Origin: Thermohalobaculum sp039027855
GTDB lineage: Bacteria > Pseudomonadota > Alphaproteobacteria > Rhodobacterales > Rhodobacteraceae
Reading direction: 5' to 3'
Assembly: GCA_039027855.1 (NCBI GenBank)
Contig: JBCCJI010000006.1
Location: 1-64,000, forward strand
Length of the DNA: 64,000 bases
Under the pieces are notes generated by a model. The model did no database searches. It worked only from the letters and a program-made list of their open reading frames with translations, and was not told where the DNA came from. Position 1 is the stretch's first letter. Every line of letters begins with the position of its first letter. The position numbers were made by a program, and so were the translations under genes. Positions 52,078 through 61,499 of this stretch are shown piece after piece.

Positions 52078-52608
52078 ATGGTGTTCTGGAAATCCCTTGC
52101 AGCCTTTGCCGTTGCCCTCTTTCTCCCCGCGGCTGCCTCGGCGCTGACCCTAAACGGGGCGAACAACATCACCGATAACGGGACCTTCTCGTTGTCCGAC
52201 GACCCGTTCTTTTTCGGCGTGGAGTTCGATGTCGGTGACCCAGGTGGCGACTTTGTCTTCGACTTCACGAACGACCTCGGCATCGACACGCTGGGGCTCG
52301 CGGCGGGGACGGTGATCCAAGCTGCTGGAAACTTTCTGGGCGGCTTGACCATTGAATGGTCGAGCGGCGGCAGCGCCTTCTTCCCGCAGGGTCTGACTTC
52401 TGGATCTGCCGACATCACGACCTTCATCGGAACCGGTCTGACGGAGACATTGACGATCACCTACGGGGCCATCCAGGGCGATCCGGATGACGTCACGAGC
52501 CTTCAGCTCACGATTGTTGCGACACCTGTGCCCCTGCCTGCGCCTGCATTCCTTTTGCTCGGCGGCCTTGGCATGATGGGCCTGCTGCGCATGCGTCGCC
52601 GCGCCTGA
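52078..52608 (+). CDS. VPLPA-CTERM sorting-domain surface protein
   Basis: 176 residues. A signal peptide (WKSLAAFAVALFLPAAASA) is followed by a Gly/Thr/Asp-rich beta protein of no known fold and a C-terminal sorting signal: PVPLPAPAFLLLGGLGMMGL then RMRRRA, the VPLPA motif, a membrane helix and a basic end. Such PEP-CTERM-like tags are recognised by exosortase/archaeosortase-type enzymes; none is encoded in the window. The gene has its own terminator and is less GC-rich than atp genes. Confidence 0.88.
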   Translation: MVFWKSLAAFAVALFLPAAASALTLNGANNITDNGTFSLSDDPFFFGVEFDVGDPGGDFVFDFTNDLGIDTLGLAAGTVIQAAGNFLGGLTIEWSSGGSAFFPQGLTSGSADITTFIGTGLTETLTITYGAIQGDPDDVTSLQLTIVATPVPLPAPAFLLLGGLGMMGLLRMRRRA

Positions 52609-52630
52609 GGGCACGACCCAGAGCAGATGC

Positions 52631-52670
52631 AAGGGCGCTCCGAGAGGATCGGGGCGCCTTTCTTCGTTTT
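52631..52670 (+). terminator. Rho-independent terminator after VPLPA-CTERM gene
   Basis: AAGGGCGCTCCG (52631-52642) pairs with CGGGGCGCCTT (52650-52660), an 11-bp stem with one bulged G and one G-T pair, followed by TCTTCGTTTT to 52670. It begins 22 bases after the stop codon. Confidence 0.8.
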
Positions 52671-53136
52671 AACGCCCGCGCCGATGGCGCTCATACCCCA
52701 TTTCTCACCGCCATGGTGCGCCGCGGCTTAGCGCAGGCGGGGGCGATGTGTTGAGCAGGTATGCGGCCCTTCGCGGGCGCCTGTGGCGCTGAGAAATCAC
52801 CAACGCACGCAACTCACAACTGGAGTTTCCGTTGAAAACTGAAAAACCTCCGGTGCGAGAGCGTCTCATGCCTGCCAGAAGGCGCTTTGCGGGCCAATCC
52901 GTGCAGGGTGGCAGTCATTTCCGGCGAGGTATGGGACCATGGTGGAGGCTCCGTCCGAAAGGCGTATCGGCGCGTCCCGTTACGCGGTTGCGCGCCGCAA
53001 CACTGCATGCTAGCCACCGCGCGACTTCGAATGGGTTGCGCCCGCGCAGCCCCCTGCCGACCCGCCCGCAAGGCCCCTGCGCAGCCCCTGCCATGGCCAC
53101 CGATGCGTGGGTCAGCGCAACTCGGAAAGGCCGATC
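52671..53136. other. 466-bp leader region upstream of atpH
   Basis: No gene supported. It should contain the atp operon promoter. A perfect inverted repeat GTTGCG (52987-52992) / CGCAAC (52996-53001) lies 136 bp before the atpH start codon. GGAAAGG at about 53124-53130 is the atpH ribosome site. No clear -10/-35 pair can be named. Confidence 0.5.
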
Positions 53137-53696
53137 GTGACCGACGCTCCCGTGACCACTGACGAGATCGCCGATCGCTACGCCACCGCGCTTTTGGACA
53201 TCGCGCTTGAGCAGAACACCGCAGACGCGGTCGCCGCCGATGTTGAGAGCATGGCGGCGGCGATCGACGGGTCGGATGCGCTCCGCGAACTGCTGATGAG
53301 CCCGCTTTATCGGCGCGAACAGCAGCAGCAGGGCATCATGGCGGTGACCTCGGCGATGGGTGTCGGCCCGCTGGTCGCGAACACTGCGGCGCTGATGGCA
53401 TCCAAGCGGCGCTCGTTCCGCATCCGGGCCATGCTCGCGCGGTTCCGCCAGCTGCTCGCCGATCACCGCGGCGAGGTGACGGCCGAAGTGACTAGCGCGC
53501 GGCCCCTGCTGGCGGCGCAGAAGAAGGCGCTCTCCAAGACGCTGCGTGACGCGCTGGGGCGCGACGTGGCACTCGATCTTACCGTCGATGAGGCGATCAT
53601 CGGCGGGCTCGTCGTCAAGGTTGGCTCGAAGATGATCGACACCTCGATCCGCTCGAAGCTCAACCGTCTGCAGCATTCCATGAAAGAGGCCGGCTG

Positions 53697-53697
<1 letters not shown>
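53137..53697 (+). CDS. atpH: ATP synthase F1 delta subunit
   Basis: 186 residues from a GTG at 53137, chosen for the ribosome site GGAAAGG six bases upstream and the family N-terminus EIADRYATALLDIALEQNTA; an earlier in-frame GTG lacks one. Delta joins F1 to the peripheral stalk. VALDLTVDEAIIGGLVVKVG and KMIDTSIRSKLNRLQHSM are the conserved C-terminal parts. Its stop overlaps the atpA start (TGATG). Confidence 0.95.
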
Positions 53698-55235
<1,538 letters not shown>

Positions 55236-55291
55236 GCGACGCGGGCAAATCTGCCCGCCCATCACGACGGATAAGCTGAGGGAGCGCCCGG

Positions 55292-56176
55292 ATGCCGAGC
55301 CTCAAGGATCTGAAAAACCGGATCGAGAGCGTCAAGTCGACGCGCAAGATCACCAAGGCCATGCAGATGGTGGCCGCGGCCAAGCTGCGCCGCGCCCAGG
55401 AATCTGCTGAGGCCGCGCGCCCTTATGCCGAGCGCATGAATAAAATGCTGGGCAACCTGGCGCTCGCCGCCAAGGACAGCCCTACGGCGCCGAAGCTGCT
55501 GAAAGGCAGCGAGAGCGACCAGACCCATCTGATCGTCGTCTGCACCGCCGAGCGCGGGCTCTGCGGCGGGTTCAACAGCCAGATCGTGCGGAAGTCACGC
55601 GAGGTGATCGACGGGCTGGAAGGCAACGGCAAGACGGTCAAGATCTTGACCGTGGGTCGCAAGGGTCGCGATCAGCTGAAGCGATTCTATGCCGAGAAAT
55701 TCGTGGGTCATGTCGACCTGCAGGGCGTGAAGCGCATCGGCTATGACAACGCAGCCGGGGTCGCCGAGGATATCTCAAAGCGCTTTTTCGACGGCGAGTT
55801 CGATGTCTGTACGCTGGTCTTCTCGCGCTTCAAATCGGTGATCAGTCAGATCCCGACCCCGCTCGGAATCATCCCGCCCGAACTGCCCGAGGTCGAGGAA
55901 ACCGACAGCGATGGCCCGAGCGTGATCTACGAGATCGAGCCAGACGAAGAAGCGGTGCTGGCCGAACTGCTGCCGAAAAACATGGCGACGCAGATCTTCA
56001 TGGCGCTGCTGGAGAACGCCGCGTCCGAGCAGGGCGCGCGGATGGCGGCGATGGACAGCGCCACGCGCAACGCGGGCGACATGATCAACCGGCTCAACCT
56101 CGAGTATAACCGCTCGCGCCAGGCCGCGATCACCAAGGAACTCATCGAGATTATCTCGGGCGCCGAAGCGCTTTGA
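55292..56176 (+). CDS. atpG: ATP synthase F1 gamma subunit
   Basis: 294 residues. Central rotor shaft. MPSLKDLKNRIESVKSTRKI then TKAMQMVAAAKLRRAQ at the N-terminus and the C-terminal ENAASEQGARMAAMDSATRN with AGDMINRLNLEYNRSRQAAI match the family; CTAERGLCGGFNSQIVRKSR is the central motif. 56 bases after atpA. Confidence 0.98.
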   Translation: MPSLKDLKNRIESVKSTRKITKAMQMVAAAKLRRAQESAEAARPYAERMNKMLGNLALAAKDSPTAPKLLKGSESDQTHLIVVCTAERGLCGGFNSQIVRKSREVIDGLEGNGKTVKILTVGRKGRDQLKRFYAEKFVGHVDLQGVKRIGYDNAAGVAEDISKRFFDGEFDVCTLVFSRFKSVISQIPTPLGIIPPELPEVEETDSDGPSVIYEIEPDEEAVLAELLPKNMATQIFMALLENAASEQGARMAAMDSATRNAGDMINRLNLEYNRSRQAAITKELIEIISGAEAL

Positions 56177-56191
56177 CGACGGAGAGGACAC

Positions 56192-57610
56192 ATGGCTGAA
56201 ACTGGCAAGATCACGCAGGTCATCGGCGCCGTCGTCGATGTGCAGTTCGACGGCCACCTGCCCGCCATCCTGAACGCGATGGAGACCACCAACCGCGGTA
56301 ACCGCCTGGTGATGGAGGTCTCGCAGCACCTGGGCGAGAACACCGTGCGCGCCATCGCCATGGACAGCACCGAAGGGCTGGTCCGCGGCCAGGAGGTCAG
56401 CGACACGGGCGAGCCGATCAAGGTGCCGGTCGGCAACGCCACGCTCGGCCGCATTCTGAACGTCATTGGCGAGCCGATCGACGAGAAGGGCCCGGTCTCG
56501 GCGGATGAGTATCGCCCGATCCACTCGGCGGCGCCTGACTTTGCGTCCCAGTCCACCGAGGCCGAAATCCTGGTGACCGGCATCAAGGTCGTCGATCTGC
56601 TCGCACCCTATTCGCGCGGCGGTAAGATCGGTCTCTTTGGCGGTGCGGGCGTCGGCAAGACCGTGCTCATCCAGGAACTGATCAACAACGTCGCCAAGGT
56701 GCACTCGGGCTTTTCGGTTTTTGCCGGCGTCGGTGAGCGGACGCGCGAGGGCAACGATCTTTACTACGAGATGATGGACGCCGGGGTCATCAAGAAGGAC
56801 AACCTCGCGGACAGCAAGGTGGCGCTGGTCTTTGGCCAGATGAATGAGCCGCCGGGCGCGCGGGCGCGCGTGGCCCTCTCGGGCCTGACGATGGCCGAGC
56901 AGTTCCGCGACCAGTCGGGCACCGACGTGCTGTTCTTCGTGGACAACATCTTCCGCTTCACCCAGGCGGGCTCGGAGGTGTCGGCGCTTTTGGGCCGCAT
57001 CCCCTCGGCCGTGGGCTACCAGCCGACGCTGTCCACCGATATGGGCGCGCTGCAGGAGCGGATCACTTCGACCAAGAACGGGTCGATTACCTCGGTGCAG
57101 GCGATCTACGTGCCCGCCGACGACCTCACCGATCCTGCGCCGGCCACATCGTTCGCCCACCTCGACGCCACGACCGTGCTCAACCGCTCGATCGCCGAGC
57201 TGGGCATCTACCCGGCGGTGGACCCGCTCGACTCGACCTCGCGCATCCTCGACCCCGAGGTCGTGGGCCGCGAGCATTACGACGTCGCGCGCCAGGTGCA
57301 GTCGATCCTTCAGCGCTACAAGGCCCTGCAGGACATCATCGCGATCCTCGGCATGGATGAGCTTTCGGAAGAGGACAAACTGACCGTGGCGCGTGCGCGC
57401 AAGGTGCAGCGCTTCCTCAGCCAGCCCTTCGACGTGGCGCAGGTCTTCACCGGCTCGCCCGGGGTGCAGGTGCCGCTGGAGAAGACAATCGAGGGCTTCC
57501 GGAAACTGTGCGCCGGCGAGGTCGATCACCTGCCCGAGGCCGCCTTCTACATGGTCGGCGATCTGGACCAGGCGATGGCCAAGGCCGAGAAGATGGCCGA
57601 GGCGGCCTGA
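56192..57610 (+). CDS. atpD: ATP synthase F1 beta subunit
   Basis: 472 residues. Catalytic subunit making ATP. GKITQVIGAVVDVQFDGHLP, IGLFGGAGVGKTVLIQELIN (P-loop), AGVGERTREGNDLYYEMMDA, VLFFVDNIFRFTQAGSEVSA and YVPADDLTDPAPATSFAHLD, plus the DELSEEDKL motif region near the end (GMDELSEEDKLTVARARKVQ). 15 bases after atpG. Confidence 0.99.
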   Translation: MAETGKITQVIGAVVDVQFDGHLPAILNAMETTNRGNRLVMEVSQHLGENTVRAIAMDSTEGLVRGQEVSDTGEPIKVPVGNATLGRILNVIGEPIDEKGPVSADEYRPIHSAAPDFASQSTEAEILVTGIKVVDLLAPYSRGGKIGLFGGAGVGKTVLIQELINNVAKVHSGFSVFAGVGERTREGNDLYYEMMDAGVIKKDNLADSKVALVFGQMNEPPGARARVALSGLTMAEQFRDQSGTDVLFFVDNIFRFTQAGSEVSALLGRIPSAVGYQPTLSTDMGALQERITSTKNGSITSVQAIYVPADDLTDPAPATSFAHLDATTVLNRSIAELGIYPAVDPLDSTSRILDPEVVGREHYDVARQVQSILQRYKALQDIIAILGMDELSEEDKLTVARARKVQRFLSQPFDVAQVFTGSPGVQVPLEKTIEGFRKLCAGEVDHLPEAAFYMVGDLDQAMAKAEKMAEAA

Positions 57611-57688
57611 GGGCCGCAGGGCGCGAAATAACGATGATCCCTGCGGCGTTCGCGTCGCCCTTCACTGATCCCACCTGCCGGAGGCACC

Positions 57689-58102
57689 ATGGCCGAGACC
57701 ATCCATTTCGAGCTGGTGAGCCCCTCTGCCCGCCTCGCCGCGGTGGAGGCCGATGCCGTGACCGTGCCAGCAGCAGAGGGCGACCTGACCGCGATGCCGA
57801 TGCACGCGCCGTTTCTTTCGGCGCTCCGCCCCGGCGTCGTGGTGGTGAGCTCGGGCGGCGCCGAGACGCGTTATGTCGTGACCGGTGGCTTTGTTGAGAT
57901 CACCAACGAGCAGGTCGGCATCATCGCCGAGGACGCCGCCGAGGCGGACAAGGTCGACGCCGCCTGGATAGACAGCCGCACCGAGGCTGCCGACAAGGCG
58001 CTGGAAGACCTCACTGTCGAGGACGAGCGCTATCAGCCGGCCGCCCAGCTTGCGGCGGATCTACGCCAGCTGAAAGAGATGCTGAGCATCCGAGGCCATT
58101 GA
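57689..58102 (+). CDS. atpC: ATP synthase F1 epsilon subunit
   Basis: 137 residues. HFELVSPSARLAAVEADAVT, VPAAEGDLTAMPMHAPFLSA and ALRPGVVVV form the beta-sandwich; a C-terminal helical part follows. Epsilon couples the rotor and inhibits ATP hydrolysis. Last gene of atpHAGDC; the membrane F0 genes are elsewhere, as usual in alphaproteobacteria. Confidence 0.96.
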   Translation: MAETIHFELVSPSARLAAVEADAVTVPAAEGDLTAMPMHAPFLSALRPGVVVVSSGGAETRYVVTGGFVEITNEQVGIIAEDAAEADKVDAAWIDSRTEAADKALEDLTVEDERYQPAAQLAADLRQLKEMLSIRGH

Positions 58103-58119
58103 ACTGCAGAGCTGACGGT

Positions 58120-58138
58120 CCCTGCCATGCTTGGCAGG
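58120..58138 (+). terminator. Hairpin downstream of atpC
   Basis: CCTGCCA and TGGCAGG form a perfect 7-bp stem with loop TGCT about 20 bases after the atpC stop. There is no T-tract, so termination is only probable. Its 3' arm is the start of the adjacent 25-bp tandem repeat. Confidence 0.5.
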
Positions 58139-58180
58139 TCCCTGAGCTTTGGCGATTGGCAGGTCCGTGAGCTTTGGCGA
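58131..58180. repeat. 25-bp tandem duplication downstream of atpC
   Basis: Unit 1 at 58131-58155 and unit 2 at 58156-58180 differ at one base (TTGGCAGGTCC then C or G, then TGAGCTTTGGCGA). It lies in the 208-bp convergent gap between atpC and rppH, in which no gene is seen. Confidence 0.92.
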
Positions 58181-58310
58181 TCGGCCAACCGTGCCGGCCG
58201 CTCGAGAGGTGCCTAGAAGCTGGCGTCGTAGCGGCAGCTGGCCCGTATAAGAAACTGGGCACCGGGCCCCAAGGGTGTTAGGTCGTTCGAGTTGGGGTTC
58301 GAGGTCGGGG

Positions 58311-58808
58311 TCAGCTGCGGTGGAGCAGGTCTTCGAACTCGTGGAACACGGCGCCATAGGTGTCGCGCTTGAAGGGCACGATCTTCATGATCAGCTCGTC
58401 AGGTGCCATCCAGGCGTGTTCGCGGAACTCTCGCTGGTGGGCGTCGAGGTCGATCATGCCGTCATCGCCATCGAAGGCGATGGCGAACCAGCGCTGCGTC
58501 TGGCCGCGATAGCGCCCGCCCCACAAACGGCTGACGAGATGGCTTGGCAGATCGTAGTCAAGCCACCGCGCGCTTTCGCGCAGCACGCGCACCGCGCTTG
58601 GGGGGATGCCGGTTTCCTCGGTCATTTCGCGGAGTGCCGCCTGCTGGGGCGTTTCGCCGGGGTCGATGCCCCCCTGCGGCATCTGCCAGGCGCCGGACGG
58701 GCTGTCGACGCGCTGACCCGCGAAGATCGCGCCCTCGCGGTTCAGGATCATGATCCCGACACAGGGCCGGTAGGGCAGCGTGGCGATATGGGCGTGGCGG
58801 TCTGACAT
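58311..58808 (-). CDS. rppH: RNA pyrophosphohydrolase RppH (Nudix)
   Basis: 165 residues. RppH removes pyrophosphate from 5' ends of mRNAs to trigger decay. LPYRPCVGIMILNREGAIFA, SGAWQMPQGGIDPGETPQQA and ALREMTEETGI contain the Nudix box GX5EX7REUXEEXGU intact; LWGGRYRGQTQRWFAI and FREHAWMAPDELIMKIVPFK are RppH-typical. It is followed by gpmI-side genes on the same strand, but separated from ctpA by a palindromic repeat. Confidence 0.94.
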   Translation of the reverse strand: MSDRHAHIATLPYRPCVGIMILNREGAIFAGQRVDSPSGAWQMPQGGIDPGETPQQAALREMTEETGIPPSAVRVLRESARWLDYDLPSHLVSRLWGGRYRGQTQRWFAIAFDGDDGMIDLDAHQREFREHAWMAPDELIMKIVPFKRDTYGAVFHEFEDLLHRS

Positions 58809-58823
58809 GGTGCGCGCGCGTCA

Positions 58824-58848
58824 GGTGGGGAGGATCCCCACCCTACGA
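58824..58848. repeat. Single copy of the dispersed palindromic repeat
   Basis: GGTGGGGA, two to three loop bases, then TCCCCACCCTACG: same consensus as the copies at 3841-3901 and 24752-24916, with compensating changes at the stem tip (GA...TC instead of GT...AC). It lies between ctpA and rppH. A more degenerate palindrome (GATGGGGCGCAGCCCCGCC) follows at about 58887-58905. Confidence 0.85.
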
Positions 58849-58908
58849 CGCCACCGTCACCATGGGTGAGCCGGAGACGGTCGCAGGATGGGGCGCAGCC
58901 CCGCCGTA

Positions 58909-60231
58909 TCAGTTCTCGGCCGAGCGGTCGTAGACCGACAGACCCGTCAGCAGATCCAGCGCATAGGCGAGCTGGAAGTCCTCGGCCCGCAGGCGCGCCG
59001 TCGCCTCGTGGCGTGCCCGCTCCTCGTCGAGCTGTTCACGCTCGGCATCGGACAGGGCCGCGCCCAGCGAGCCCCGCAGATCGGCCTCGGAACGACGACC
59101 GCGCCGAGGCTCTTCGCCTTCGGCTTCGGCATCGGCAATGCGGCGGCGCTCCACCAGGATGTCCGGCTCGATGCCGAGCGCCTGGATCGAACGGCCCGAC
59201 GGGGTGTAGTAGCGCGCCGTGGTCAGCTTGATTGCGCCCTGGTCGCCGAGGCGCATGATGGTCTGGACCGAGCCCTTGCCGAAGGACTTGGCGCCCACGA
59301 CGATGGCGCGGCGGTGGTCCTGCAGCGCACCGGCGACGATTTCAGACGCCGAAGCCGAGCCCTCGTTGATCAGCACCACCAGCGGCTTGCCTTCGGTCAG
59401 ATCGCCGGGGCGGGCATTCACGCGGTCGGCTTCTTCCAGGTCACGGCCACGGGTCGAGACGATCTCGCCGGTCTCGAGGAAGGCATCCGACACCTCGATC
59501 GCCTGGCTGAGGAGGCCGCCGGGATTGTTCCGCAGGTCGACCACATAGCCCACGAGATTGTCGCCCAGTTCCTCCTGCAGATCTTCGATCCCCTCGGCGA
59601 GGTTGCGCGAGGTCTGCTCGTTGAAGGTGGTGATGCGCAGGACGCCGACATTGCCTTCGGTCCGGGCGCGGACGGCGCGAATGGTGATCGTGTCGCGCAC
59701 GATCTCGATGTCGAAGGGCTCTTCGACCCCGTCACGCGAGACGGTGATGATGATGCCGGAGCCGACCGGGCCGCGCATCTGCTCCACCGCCTCGGAGAGG
59801 TTGAGGCCGAGCACGCTTTCGCCGTCGATATGGGTGATGAAGTCACCGGCCTCGACACCGGCCTCGGCGGCGGGGGTGTCGTCGATCGGGGCCACGACTT
59901 TGACGAAGCCGTTCTCCATGGTGACTTCGATGCCGAGGCCACCGAACTCGCCCTTGGTCTGTTCGCGGATATCGGCAAAGTTCTGCGGCGGAAGATAGGA
60001 CGAATGCGGATCGAGCGAGGTCAGCATGCCGTTGATCGCAGCTTCGATCAGCTGCTCCTCGTCCACCTCTTCGACATAGGTCGAGCGCACACGCTCGAAG
60101 ATGTCGCCGAACAGGTCGAGGTTCTCATAGGTCGAGCGCGCATCCTCCTGCGCATGGGTCACGGCCACGATCTGCGGCAGCGCCGCCCCGAACGTGGCAC
60201 CCGCCAAGAGAGCCAAGAGTGTTTTCCGCAT
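58909..60231 (-). CDS. ctpA: Carboxy-terminal processing protease CtpA (S41)
   Basis: 440 residues with a signal peptide (MRKTLLALLAGATFGAALPQ). PDZ domain (GEFGGLGIEVTMENGFVKVV, AGVEAGDFITHIDGESV) and S41 protease core: VVDLRNNPGGLLSQAIEVSD, LINEGSASASEIVAGALQDH (catalytic Ser) and AKSFGKGSVQTIMRLGDQGA (catalytic Lys). Periplasmic protease that trims protein C-termini, often affecting peptidoglycan enzymes. It follows the EnvC-like gene by 17 bases, a usual pairing. Confidence 0.96.
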   Translation of the reverse strand: MRKTLLALLAGATFGAALPQIVAVTHAQEDARSTYENLDLFGDIFERVRSTYVEEVDEEQLIEAAINGMLTSLDPHSSYLPPQNFADIREQTKGEFGGLGIEVTMENGFVKVVAPIDDTPAAEAGVEAGDFITHIDGESVLGLNLSEAVEQMRGPVGSGIIITVSRDGVEEPFDIEIVRDTITIRAVRARTEGNVGVLRITTFNEQTSRNLAEGIEDLQEELGDNLVGYVVDLRNNPGGLLSQAIEVSDAFLETGEIVSTRGRDLEEADRVNARPGDLTEGKPLVVLINEGSASASEIVAGALQDHRRAIVVGAKSFGKGSVQTIMRLGDQGAIKLTTARYYTPSGRSIQALGIEPDILVERRRIADAEAEGEEPRRGRRSEADLRGSLGAALSDAEREQLDEERARHEATARLRAEDFQLAYALDLLTGLSVYDRSAEN

Positions 60232-60248
60232 CTGCCTGTCCGTTCCCG

Positions 60249-61499
60249 TTACTCCAAGCCGGCGAACCAGGGGGCCGGGTTGATCGGCACGCCCTCTCGC
60301 CTAAGCTCGATATAGATTTCCCTATCAGTGATCAGATCACCACTTCCACCATGTGCAAGTAAATTCTCCGCGGTAGCCCGCAAGGCGTGCGATCCTGTCG
60401 CGTCATTCGCGCCCGAAGACGCAACGGTTTCAACCGGGGCGTCGGCGGCGCCGTAAGTGGCGCGATCGTTGATGGGTGCCCAGAGTGCGCCGAGACGTTC
60501 ACCTTCAGCGACGATTTCCCCGATTTCCCGGTCGCTCGCCGCGAGCCCTGCCAGCGTGATCAGCCAGTCAGGTGCGGGTTCGAGGATGACGACCTGACCG
60601 TACCCCTCCAGCGGGCCGGCAAAGCGGATGGTGCCGGCGGCGGGGCTCGACACCTCGGCGAGGGCAGGGGCGGTCAACACGATGCCCGCCCCCGGTGCGC
60701 CCCATGGGTCGGGGTCGCCGAAGGCTGCGCTCATGCGGCCGACGACGGGGGGGATCAGGCGGCCACGGCGCGAGAGGAACCCGTTCTCGGGTGTCGTCCC
60801 GGTGCCATCGGCCGGTGGGATCAGATCGGCGAGCGCCTCGCCGAGCGCGCCGATGCTCGCGGCGAGCGCGCGGGCGCGGTCGGCCTGGGCGTGCATGAGA
60901 CGGGCGGGCGGCAGGCTGGCGCGCCGGTCGTCGATGGCGATGGCGGTCTGGACACGAAGCTGCTGCAGCGCCTCCAGCGCACCCGTGGCGCCGAGGCGGG
61001 CGATATCCTGCTCAAGGCGGAGCGCCCGCAAGCGCTCCAGCTCGGCGGCGAGACGGATGCGCCGCTGTTCCAGCGCAGGCGTGATCGCGGCCAGCAGGGT
61101 CTCGGCGCGGGCGGCGCGCAGCGGGCCACCGGGATAGGCAAACATCGCAGAGCGCGGCGCGGTGGTGAGCGATTGCAGCGCGGCGACCAGGGTGCCGATC
61201 CGCGCGCGGTTCATCTCGATGCCGGCGCTCAGGCTAATCGCACGCTCGCCAAGCCGGCGGAGGGCATCGCGGTGGGCGGCGAGGACAAGCTCCTGCGCGC
61301 GCACCGCCTGGCCAAGGGCCGCGAGCCGCCCCGCGCCGTCGCCCGCGTCACGCAGGGCGACGTCGGCCGCGATCAGCGCGGCTTCCGCCTCGGCCAGCGG
61401 GCCCGTCGCCTGCGCACCGGCCTGACCGGTCGGCGCAAGAGCCAGAAGGCCCGCAAATGCTGTGCGCACAACGCGGTGGACGATCGGCGCGCGGCGCAT
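60249..61499 (-). CDS. envC: EnvC-like murein hydrolase activator, degenerate LytM domain
   Basis: 416 residues from the ATG at 61499, which overlaps the gpmI stop (TGATG). A signal peptide (TAFAGLLALAPTGQAGAQA) is followed by a long coiled-coil region (about residues 30-230) and a C-terminal M23/LytM domain: LIPPVVGRMSAAFGDPDPWG, ALAEVSSPAAGTIRFAGPLE, GYGQVVILEPAPDWLITLAG. The metal-binding HxxxD and HxH histidines of active M23 peptidases are missing here, as in EnvC-type activators that switch on cell-separation amidases. Placement gpmI-envC-ctpA is conserved in proteobacteria. Confidence 0.9.
   Translation of the reverse strand: MRRAPIVHRVVRTAFAGLLALAPTGQAGAQATGPLAEAEAALIAADVALRDAGDGAGRLAALGQAVRAQELVLAAHRDALRRLGERAISLSAGIEMNRARIGTLVAALQSLTTAPRSAMFAYPGGPLRAARAETLLAAITPALEQRRIRLAAELERLRALRLEQDIARLGATGALEALQQLRVQTAIAIDDRRASLPPARLMHAQADRARALAASIGALGEALADLIPPADGTGTTPENGFLSRRGRLIPPVVGRMSAAFGDPDPWGAPGAGIVLTAPALAEVSSPAAGTIRFAGPLEGYGQVVILEPAPDWLITLAGLAASDREIGEIVAEGERLGALWAPINDRATYGAADAPVETVASSGANDATGSHALRATAENLLAHGGSGDLITDREIYIELRREGVPINPAPWFAGLE

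Noticed and set aside
55775..57529. 584-codon minus-strand frame opposite atpG/atpD
   Set aside because: Shadow of the ATP synthase genes.
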